Shown here in pieces: positions 1 through 64,000 of a DNA stretch of 64,000 nucleotides (its first letter is position 1; each line of letters starts with the position of its first letter). Source of the stretch: Gonocerus acuteangulatus (taxonomy: Eukaryota > Arthropoda > Insecta > Hemiptera > Coreidae). Position numbers and translations under genes: made by a program. The stretch is from contig OX328132.1 in NCBI GenBank assembly GCA_946811695.1, positions 100,744,935-100,808,934 on the forward strand, in the 5' to 3' direction. The notes under the pieces were generated by a model, which searched no databases, had not been told where the DNA came from, and worked only from the letters and a program-made list of their open reading frames with translations.

Positions 1-2
1 GG

Positions 3-780
3 ATCTGCAGATTCGGCGTTCCAGTTAAAATCACAACAGATGAAGGACAAAAGTTTGAGAGCGATTTGTTCGTGAGGCTGGCAAATCTGTTGGGAGCACA
101 GAATATCCGGACTACTCCTTACCATCCTCAGGCCAATGGAACCGTGTAAAGATAGAATAGGACCCTGAAATCAGCTCTCATGCCGCATATAAATATGAAG
201 AAATGGACACACATCCTTCCTATGGTGTTGTTGGGCTTAAGGGCTACAATTCGAGAGGATACCGACTATAGTACTGCGGAGATACATTCCTTGCATTAAA
301 CTAATTGTCATTGACATTATAGTTAATTTTTTTTTAATTGTAAATTTGACCTTGTGGTCTGTAGGTACACAATGTATATATTATTTTTTGTTTTTAATAT
401 CAAATAAACAGCTAAATAATTTAAAAAAAAATAGTAATGCGGACGTTGGGACTAATCTCCACAACTGCCTGGATAACCTGAAAAAAAACCATCAAAACCA
501 ACTGATTCCAACAGATTTCAGGAAGAAGAATAAAAGCATCTTCGATCCACAGACCTTGAGTACTTACAGCCATGTGTTTTTGCGCGAAGACAAGATACGG
601 AAGATCCTTTTTCCTCCGGGGGGGGGGGGAAGTATCCTTATTCGGGAACCTATCCTGTTATAAGCCGAATCGAGAAGCTGGCAACTATAAAAATCTCAAA
701 TCGTGTACTCACGGTGTCGTTAGACCGAGTGAAACCTGCCTGCCTTTTAGGAGTACATGAGAAAGACACAGGAATCTCTA
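3..780 (+). pseudogene. Ty3/gypsy-type retrotransposon integrase relic
   Basis: Positions 3-276 translate (frame starting at 3) to an integrase-core fragment with the recognisable stretches TTDEGQKFES and TTPYHPQANGTV, the latter being the hallmark around the third catalytic region of Ty3/gypsy integrases. Two stops follow at once. Positions 430-780 encode the C-terminal part of such a polyprotein (YSHVFLREDKIRK, then SLDRVKPACLLGV in another frame), interrupted by a G-run at about 620 that shifts the frame. The piece is cut off at the window edge and has no open frame, so it is a dead copy. No LTR could be paired with it. Confidence 0.8.
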
Positions 781-1495
781 AGAAGACTCCGATCATGAAG
801 AAGGAAATACAGAGGCAGACCTCTGAACACAACCAGACGCAGGAACCATCAGTCGAAACGGCCGAGTTACGGAGGCCAAATGTTAAGTTCCTTGAAGCCA
901 TTGCTGGGGGAGCACTCTAGCGGCAAGGTGACACCTACCAACGCCGTCAAGGACATACTGCTTACTAGAGACCTCTATGTATATCTATGGAGTGGGAAGC
1001 CGAGCAAATACAAAATTGCGGGTAGAGAGAATTAAGGAAGGTAATGCTAGAAATGGATTGGAGTAGACCATGTGTTAATGTGAAGTAATGTTAAATGTTG
1101 TTTAGTGGGAATTCCCTGAGGTGAGGCCGTAATATTTCTAATACAATTTTTTATTTTTAAATTGCTATAGAGTTCATATTTCTAATAATAATTTTGCCAG
1201 AAGCATGCAGAAAAGCACATTTTTAATTTATATATATTTTTTTTTTTATTGTTATTAATGTGCCAAAGATGCAAGAAACAAATTATTTATTTTGAGTTTG
1301 AGCATGGAAGAATAAGTTCATTTTTCATAATTACAATTAATATGATAAATATTATTGCAAGCGGCATGTTTTTATATAAATTATATTATCATTTAATTTA
1401 ACATTTTTTTCTGCATTTACCTCACCCACAGAATCAATTGCCTCCAAAGTGGTAACACTCATTGATACTTTGCAGTAATTACCAGGTAATTGTTT

Positions 1496-1539
1496 AACTC
1501 TTCATCTTATGGCGCTAATGGCCAAGTTGTAGATACAAC

Positions 1540-1612
<73 letters not shown>

Positions 1613-1620
1613 TCATCTTA
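1496..1620 (+). repeat. 5'-truncated SINE tail with 14-bp target-site duplication
   Basis: The 14-mer AACTCTTCATCTTA occurs at 1496-1509 and again at 1607-1620. Between them lie about 32 nt of SINE 3' end (GGCGCTAATGGCCAAG) and a run of roughly 65 A. The tail matches the 3' end of the SINE at 25125-25290 (there GGCTCTAATGGCC) and the minus-strand piece at 29969-30010. The duplication plus the poly(A) tail shows a retrotransposition event copying only the last part of the RNA. Confidence 0.85.
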
Positions 1621-2740
1621 CCCTGATAATCACGTAAATACTCCCGACTGACCCGAAGCATCATCAATATCTTTGCTAAACCATACAGTTAACCCTTTTA
1701 ATCTCCAAATATTTATATGAATTCACCAAAAAAATACGACAACCTTTCCTATCAAACGTCATGTATTGGCATCGGATAACTAAATCTTGGCATTGCTCTA
1801 CTTACCTCCCGACGTTCACCTCTGTACTCCCTAATCATCGTAAATTAGCCTTAAACAATATAGAAGTCGATCCGGACGCAGTAGGATCGCTTTAAAATGT
1901 CTAGAAGATAATATCGAATATTTTTCAGCGCAATTCATACAAAGATATGGTATATGCATATACGAATATTTATTCCGCAGATTTTCTAGCTTCGAAAGAT
2001 CCTCCAATTTCTAGTTCTCCAGAAATTCTATTTTCTACTTTTGGGGAATCGTTGTAAAGATCAATAATTTAGAACCCACTAAAATGTTCACTCTCCACGT
2101 ACAGGTTAACACAGGCAACAAATATTTGCTAGTGTAGTCTGATTCTTAATTCAATTCCACGAGAGGTCTAGCATAGCCAAATGCTAATTCCTCGTCTCTT
2201 CCTGATAGGAAAGTATTGAATAATTCGAAAAATTCGAAGTATTCTTGGAAGTTCGAAAAATTAGTCCGAAGAAGCTGAGATAGTCTTCTCTTTTAGTTGT
2301 GTATATACATACGTAGATGGATTTGTGACCAGCCTGTACGTCTCTGGCGTAATTTCATAACTCCCGCTACATGGAGTAGTTTATTAGATTTAAATAAAAC
2401 ACAAATATTTGGTATTTTTAAGTAATTATTTTCATTACACTCATTGTTTTCAGTTTATCCAACCGCAAATTTCGCTCATTTATTTTATAATATTAATTTA
2501 TTATTTAAAAAAAATGATCATAGAAATATTTTTTAATTAATTTTTAAGCTTTTTTACTCCACATCACTTTTCGCTAGTATTTATTTCGTATATATGTTTG
2601 ACTAGTCACCTCGCCATTACGCTAACGGCCTCTTTAGGGTTTGTTGTGTCTTCTATCTCTTTCTGCAATGGAGGCTATATGAATTTTGTTCTTTGCAGTT
2701 TATATGTAAATTTTGTGTCATTCTGGATATTTAAACTACC
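1621..2740. other. Upstream region of the USP gene, no coding content seen
   Basis: No open frame or recognised repeat is supported here. An in-frame stop TAA at 2732-2734 lies six bases before the first ATG of the USP gene, so no upstream coding extension exists in this exon. A CAG at about 2698 after a T-rich stretch (ttctttgcag) could be the acceptor of a non-coding first exon, and a minimal upstream ATG-TAA lies near 2704. No TATA box or initiator can be called with confidence. Confidence 0.4.
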
Positions 2741-58025
<55,285 letters not shown>

Positions 58026-58212
58026 ACCAAATGATTTAATTGATATTGTGATAATTTGTGATATTTAATTATAAAATCATTTAATTTATAAATATTAGCC
58101 AATACTTTAAAATAAGATATATGTGAAATTTCTTAGAATGAAAATTAGACATTTTTGTTTTATAATTTCTTTTAATTTTATCATAGTCCATTACTATTGT
58201 GATCTGACCAAA

Positions 58213-58264
58213 AATAAAATTGTTGCCCAGCTGTGATGAACATTTTGTATTCAAGTAAAATAAA
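58213..58264 (+). promoter_or_regulatory. Candidate polyadenylation signals of USP15
   Basis: AATAAA occurs at 58213-58218 and 58259-58264, 190-240 bp after the stop codon. Either could define a short 3' UTR of roughly 210-270 nt. AT-rich sequence makes chance hexamers common, so the choice is open. Confidence 0.45.
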
Positions 58265-58680
58265 AATAATTGAAAAACTATAAGCCTCACTTAGATAGGA
58301 TTTTCTTTTAGTTGATGGTTAATGCACATTTAAACACAAACACAAACAGAGGGTGGCAGCTAAAATAACCCCACTTGAAATATCTCAAAAAAAGGGAAAC
58401 ATTTTACCAAAATATTTCAGGGAAGCAAACATGAAGTGCTGATCAAGTTTTATTATATATCCCCCTCATTAAAGATTGTGGTGCCCTCTCGTGTTATTAT
58501 TTATATGAAGTTTTTTTGATAAGGTCTAAAAATCTTATTAAACGCTATAGATTTTGTTCTTTCAGTGGTCGGACAATTGTGATTCAATTCAAGGCCCTGT
58601 GTAAAAGGAATGTTTTTCTTGCAAATCAAATTTCAGAATCGCCTCCTGGCATGTAGACTACTAATCCTCATGCATCATGT

Positions 58681-58693
58681 ATGTATGTATATG

Positions 58694-58747
<54 letters not shown>

Positions 58748-58829
58748 CATACATATATATACATACATACATACATAAATACATACATAGATACATACAT
58801 ACATATACTCTCTCTCACACACACACACA
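58681..58829. repeat. Compound (TA)n/(CATA)n/(CA)n microsatellite
   Basis: About 145 bp of TA flanked by ATACATAC units and ending in CACACACACA. Confidence 0.95.
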
Positions 58830-60300
58830 GACACAATAACTTTAGTTGAGTTTTGGACTCATTTCAAATATGCTTGGACTCCAACATTTCAAAGGAAGCA
58901 TTTATGCAATATCATACATTTACCAACAAACACATCAACAAATAATGATTTAAAATAATCATTGTTGTATATGCATTTTTATTGTAATATTCTTTGTTCT
59001 AACTTTAATTACAACATTTATGAAATATGTTTTGTTTTGTTTTTTAAATAAATGATTATATAAGAAAATTTCCAATACCTATAAGTTATAGTAATTGTGA
59101 TGTAAAAAAAGAATAATTAAAACATCTCTAATTAGGCGATAATATTACTTCCACTTTCCAATATTCTCCTTATGTGCAATATTTAATTTTATTAAACCAT
59201 GGTATTACATAATGGATAAATATACCAGCATTAATGAACTAATATTCATATCCTCAACTTCAGAAAAATCACCTGTTAGGCTAAGATTTGAATTGAGTTA
59301 CACTGCTATACTCAACAATACTAATAATAATAAATAGTGGGTGTACATAACAACCATGTGTTATAGTGGGTTCATATCCCAGTCTGGCAAGTAAATTTTG
59401 CTGACATTATGGATTTTGAAAATATTTGTAATAGTTCTGTGTTAAAACTTATGAAAAATTATCATCTGAGTGGTTATTAAAATGTTTTATAAGTTTCAAT
59501 TAAGTAAAAAATATATATTTTCTGTAATAGTATGGTTAACATAATAATTTAATTTATTTTATTTCAATTTGCACTGATATATATTTGATCTGCTTTTTCA
59601 ATTATTGTTTAGTGATTGACCAGAATTATAACTGATAATAGAAAGTATTTCTTGTTTGAATTTAAAGCATGAATTTTTAAACTATGTTCGCATCTAATTT
59701 TTTTTTCTGTGCTCATATTGTGATATTGCATCCATATTTTTGTATTTTATTATGTTTTTGTTTTCCATTTCAAACAATCCTGTAGTAGTTTCAGTTTGAC
59801 CAATTATTTGAGTGGTTATTATTAGATACTTGACCATAGTTCTTAATAACTATCCTACACATAGTGCTCAAATATTTTAAGCGATTGTTCAATTATTAAA
59901 TTGAAAAATAACTATCATCACATCATTATATTAAAAATGTGGGATGTATCTACTTTGTAAACTAATGGAGTGATACTATTCTCTCTTTCCATTTTCATTT
60001 CCAGGCTGTTATTCACTGTAATTTATACAGTTGTCATATATTCCAGGTACATATTGCACCAACCTCATTTAGTTTTAATAATTTATTTACCAAACAAAGC
60101 TATTTTTATATTTATGTAAAGTTCTGTAAATTACTTCTGTTTTTGTTTTTTAGCCAGTGATTTGCTGTGTAATTTTGTAATTTGTTAAATTTATTAAAAA
60201 AATGTTTCTTAAATGTATGTCTTTTTATCAACCTCATAACTAACAGTATCAAAGATATGTACACAAGTGAGATAATATGAAAAGAATAATAAAAATAGTA
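58830..60300. other. AT-rich intergenic sequence, nothing recognised
   Basis: Downstream of the USP gene. No open frame of note, no inverted repeat and no known element was seen by eye. Confidence 0.5.
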
Positions 60301-60310
60301 TGACACATAT

Positions 60311-61132
60311 ACAGTAGACTTGGATAATTCGAACCCTTAGGGGCCGATAAAAAAGTTTGAATTATCCAAAATTTAAATTAAAAAAGTTTATGAAAATAAA
60401 GGGCTAAAAAATCGAACTTCATATTTTTAAATTTTTTAATTAAAAAAAAAATACATTTTATTTAAAGTAAAACAAACATTTCATGAATTGATGATTACGT
60501 ACATAACTTATAAATAATTTATCAATTAAAAACAAAATTTTCATTTTTTTTTATCAAGTAAAAATAAAAGTTTCTTGTTTTGAAAGAAAATCCTTTTCAT
60601 GGGCAAGAATTTTTTCTTTATTTTTCAGGTAAGTTGGTAAAGTGTTAGGGGGAATTCCAAAGTCCTTGGCAATTTCAGATTTTTTCTTTATTCCTTTTTC
60701 AACTTCTTAAATCGCAGCTCTTTTCTCTGACAACGTTAAAGTTTTATAACTTCTAGGCTTTGACATCTTACAAGGGGAGTATATAGCAATGGGGTCACCG
60801 ATTTGGACCAATTTTTTTCTGGTGATTTTACATAAAAAAATAGTCGACACGTGTCTGAGCGTTCCGTCCAATGCGCCTTAGGAGCCGAGAAATAAAATAA
60901 AATAGCTTGAAAGTGCTTTATTTTTTATATAGAGTTTAGAAAATGATATCGACATGATTCTTTCACCAATTCATTTGCTTTATGGGGTAGATTAAAAGAA
61001 AAATATAATCGTCAAACAATAATTTATATTTCATCAAATATATTCAAAAATATGCTTACGTTTTCAAGTAAACTAGTATTATACATAAATAGGCATAATA
61101 AAAGACTATTTCGAATTAACCATGTTCCACTA
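60311..61132 (-). mobile_element. Tigger-like element relic
   Basis: After TATA at 60307-60310 the terminus CAGTAGACTTGGATAATTCG matches Tigger-type ends, and a degenerate partner (CGAATTAACCATGTTCCACTA) lies at 61113-61132. The interior has a broken N-terminal transposase domain and an inserted copy of the repeat block of 48650-48790 (here 60772-60925, inverted). Confidence 0.6.
60558..60766 (-). pseudogene. CENP-B-type transposase N-terminal domain
   Basis: Minus strand from ATG 60766: MSKPRSYKTLTLSEKRAAI, a stop, EVEKGIKKKSEIAKDFGIPP NTLPTYLKNKEKI. This is the CENP-B N-terminal helix-turn-helix of Tigger/jerky transposases (LTLxEKxxxI, KxxIAxxFGIPxxTL). The catalytic part is missing. Confidence 0.75.
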
Positions 61133-61134
61133 TG

Positions 61135-61138
<4 letters not shown>

Positions 61139-61191
<53 letters not shown>
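61139..61191. repeat. (TA)n microsatellite
   Basis: About 50 bp of pure TA between the Tigger-like relic and a LINE tail. Confidence 0.95.
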
Positions 61192-61194
<3 letters not shown>

Positions 61195-61721
61195 CAGAGA
61201 TCTATTGAAAGAAGCATGGTTAATGTAAAGAGGAAGGATAGAATCAGAAACACGACAATAAGAAAGAGAACTGGTCTGACAGATATCTCTTCATACGTGA
61301 CTTCGCTGAAGTGGAATTGGGCTGGGCATCTGATGAGAAGGCAAGACAAGAGATGGTCCCAAGAAGTAACAAGGTGGACGCCATATGAACTCAAAAGAAA
61401 CAGGGGCAGACAAGCTAAAAGATGGAGAGATATTTTCAAAGAAAAGGCCTGACCGCTGTGGTGGAGATTGGCGATGGATCGCCAGGCCTGGAAATATAAA
61501 GGACTAGAAATCTTAGCGACTTCCGCTTCCCAATAGGCTGGTCACCAGGGAAGTGTAGACTTCTTCTCCTGAGAAGGGAGGCCTTCATCAACATTTGTTG
61601 CTTTCATCCAATGGTTTTGTTTTATATTATTTTATTATTAATCGTTTGATTTGCAAAATTACTCCAATAACTCTAAATAATTGTAAATATTTGTTGATGA
61701 AATAAAAGGCTATTTTATTCA

Positions 61722-61770
<49 letters not shown>
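61195..61770 (+). pseudogene. LINE 3' end relic with simple-repeat tail
   Basis: 61198-61449 reads RKDRIRNTTIRKRTGLTDIS, KWNWAGHLMRRQDKRWSQEV and RNRGRQAKRWRDIFKEKA then stop. The WAGHLxRxxDxRW and GRxxxRWxDxF motifs are the usual C-terminus of a LINE reverse-transcriptase ORF. A 3' UTR follows with AATAAA near 61701 and ends in a (TA)n tail at 61726-61769. 5'-truncated copy. Confidence 0.8.
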
Positions 61771-61776
<6 letters not shown>

Positions 61777-61784
61777 CTTATAGA

Positions 61785-61988
61785 TGACCCAAAATATCAA
61801 AATTCTTTTTTATCCTAGGAGGCATGGGGTCATTAAAGCAGTCTTCCTTTATTACACCACTTTATTTATTGGGCCCGACATGTTTCGTGCATCTTTTCTT
61901 CGCACCTCTTCAGGGGCACTTCTTGCAAGGAAGTCCTCCCGTTACCAAGTACTCCCTCTGGAGTCCGGCTTAATACTCAGTATTAAGG

Positions 61989-62051
<63 letters not shown>
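61785..62051 (+). repeat. Repeat with CGAAACATGTCGGG-type block and (TA)n
   Basis: On the minus strand: CCTGAAGAGGTGCGAAGAAA AGATGCACGAAACATGTCGG GCCCAATAAAT. Similar CGAAACATG sequences occur near the ends of Penelope-like elements, but no coding sequence supports this here. 61990-62051 is pure TA. Confidence 0.4.
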
Positions 62052-62053
<2 letters not shown>

Positions 62054-62544
62054 ATAAAGAACATAATCTCTGAATTTAATAACACATTTTATTAATTACT
62101 AAAACATATAAAGGACAGGTCCAGAAAAGACAAATATGGATTAGGCACCAATCAATATCAACTACAGTAAAAAATTATTATTTCCTATGAATACAGTGTA
62201 AATAATATGAAAGATGTCATAAATTTATCTATTACCAAGCTATCTTATCCAAAGTTCTATTATAGCCACCCCAGCACTCCTGGTAGCCTTGGGTCATACT
62301 GATCATAGGTGTTGTCAATTAGATTTCTCTGCACTGTACCTGCATCGGCTTAGTGCGTTTCCATAACTTCTTATTCCTGGTGTCATGTGGAAGCTTGGAA
62401 TAAGTGTACTGAATACTTTTTTTTTTGTAAAAATGTTGGATACATACTCTCATGAAATCTTGAAGGTAAGTGACATTTGCGCCATTATGTATTGAGAACT
62501 TACAGTAGCAGAAATTATTCAATCCGTCTCTTCAACTTCTGATC

Positions 62545-62805
62545 AAAAAAGTCCGACTCGCAGGACTGCATCATCTTAGTGCGGTTCCGTTCATATCCCT
62601 AGTGTCATTTGAAAAGCTTAGAAAAGAAATAAACTTATTTTTTTTATATATCTCGTGAAAATTGTCGAAATCCTCTCGAATAAGAGTGATGATATTAAGG
62701 CGTCAGGGACACTGACAGTAGTTAACTTATTCACAGAAGCGGAAATTACACAATCCGGATCTCTTTCTAAAGCAAAGCTCTATAAATCAATACAAAACAT
62801 GCCTA
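62545..62805 (-). repeat. Repeat family B, inverted copy, with terminal motif
   Basis: Reverse complement of 8160-8428: GCGGAAATTACACAATCCGG, GCGTCAGGGACACTGACAG, and the terminal motif at 62545-62588 (minus strand CACTAAGATGATGCAG then TCCTGCGAGTCGGAC and TTTTTT). The short frame from 62655 is not a gene. Confidence 0.75.
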
Positions 62806-63640
62806 ATAAAGCCTTTCTAGTGGATACAGAAGGATCAAGAAGAAGTACAAGAAAGATTGAGTAGAATACCTTGCCTAATATAGCCTATATAGAATAATAT
62901 ACCGAATAAAGCCTATTTAGTAGATACAGAAGGACAAATAACAAGTCTTGACGAATAACGAGTCAAGATATAGAATAATATACCTAATTCAGTCTATGGA
63001 GTAGATACAAATGGACCAAAAACAAGTCTTGAGGAATCTTGTTTTTTTCTAATTAAACACTTTTTATCAATATTTAGTATATAACCTGTGTTGAAAACTA
63101 TTGACTGCTAATTGATGAATCGGGTTACAACTAAGTAATCTTTATGAATATTTAGTATATAACCTATGTTTGGAACTGTGTTATTTCAGAATCTAGTATA
63201 GTTGAAGAAATTTTGGTGAAATCATAAGGTTGCTCTCCGTACCCTAGCTGGGCTTTGTATTTGTGTCGGCAGATACCTGGGGTATGTTTACAACTCTTGA
63301 GGATTAACTCCTAACAGGTAAATTTCTTGTCGACCTTCTGTTTCTACGGGCACTCAACCGACTCTCTAACGATCATAGTATCTAACCGTTGTGAAGTTTA
63401 TTTTTTAGATTTAGGACTTAATATACATATGTAGACTAAATCATAGCAAGGAGTCTACCTGAGTCGTCAGTTCTTAAGTATGAAGACTCGATTATGTTAC
63501 CCAATCTTAGATACATCGTAATTAAAATCCACAGCAAAAAACACGACATTTCATCAGAATCCCCTGCTTATTAAAACATATATAGAATAATATGCCAAAT
63601 AAAGCCTATCTAGTGGATAAAAATAGAGGAAAAAAGCCGT
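62795..63640 (+). repeat. Degenerate tandem-like repeats
   Basis: A unit of about 75-90 bp with AATAAAGCCTAT(T/C)TAGT and GATACA(G/A)A(A/T)GGA occurs at about 62805, 62903, 62990 and 63600; ACAAGTCTTGA recurs at 62940 and 63020; TTTAGTATATAACCT(A/G)TGTT recurs at 63074 and 63157. No coding sequence. Confidence 0.6.
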
Positions 63641-64000
63641 TCGTGGTGGTAGAAAATCTTAAAAGTATTTCGCTCAGAAATCTCCGAAATATTGTCACTA
63701 ATTTTACGTATCCTGTTTTATAGCCAAATAGATTTATATTCTATAATCAATAAGAAAAAACTATGGGTAACAGATGAAAATAGGGAATACCAAGAACAAT
63801 TCTAAAGAACGAAATCAACACCAGTACTGTAATCTAGATATTCATAAGGCATCTTCGAATTCTAACAAACAAAATATTGATTCTAATTATACGTATCCTG
63901 TTTACTGGTAAATACATTTGACTGCTATAAGAAATTACAAAAATAACGAGCAGTTAAAAAAATACTGCGGGAAACACACAAATAGATCCGTTTAAATAAA
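63641..64000. other. AT-rich sequence, nothing recognised
   Basis: Only a weak repeat of ACGTATCCTGTTTA (63706, 63892) was seen. No gene. Confidence 0.45.

Noticed and set aside
58610..58849. Gene downstream of USP15
   Set aside because: The frame is a compound microsatellite and no splice partners were found.

Overview
The window is eukaryotic nuclear DNA from an invertebrate animal, most likely an arthropod. It is AT-rich, with long introns, GT-AG splicing, many TA microsatellites and abundant transposon relics. The species cannot be named from sequence alone. One host gene is supported. It is a complete plus-strand orthologue of the vertebrate USP4/USP11/USP15 deubiquitinases, with 17 coding exons from the ATG at 2741 to the TAA at 58023-58025. 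I joined the exons by reading-frame continuity at GT-AG sites. The exons total 2610 nt and give an 869-residue protein with a DUSP domain, a UBL, a USP catalytic core split by a second UBL, and an intact catalytic Cys, His and Asp.

Layout. 1-2740: Ty3/gypsy integrase relic, a SINE tail with a clear target-site duplication, then little else before exon 1. 2741-23571: exons 1-5. Intron 2 (13.7 kb) holds several DNA transposon relics, two long inverted-repeat elements, copies of an unnamed dispersed repeat (called family A here) and a Tigger element with a transposase relic. Introns 3 and 4 hold a piggyBac-type palindrome, a Tc1 transposase relic and a LINE tail. 23572-36548: exons 6-10, with a Penelope-like element, tRNA-derived SINEs, a second Tigger element and a 1-kb foldback. 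36549-58025: exons 11-17, with TTAA-flanked elements, a 2-kb foldback, approximately 120-bp tandem repeats, and an R2-like non-LTR retrotransposon whose 5' half is inverted. 58026-64000: 3' UTR and intergenic repeats, including a CENP-B-type transposase relic and a LINE tail.

The host protein is expected to remove ubiquitin from substrates, using its DUSP-UBL module for binding. Apart from this gene, every coding-looking stretch I could identify belongs to a mobile element and is broken by stops or frameshifts. The most interesting points are (1) the R2-like element, in which a gag-like zinc-knuckle ORF1 overlaps an R2-type ORF2 and the whole shows the layout expected of twin priming; (2) a conserved motif of about 45 nt at the end of at least five repeat copies with two different bodies; (3) a SINE tail abutting the splice acceptor of a frame-neutral 63-nt exon; and (4) several long intronic foldbacks that could form double-stranded RNA in the USP pre-mRNA.
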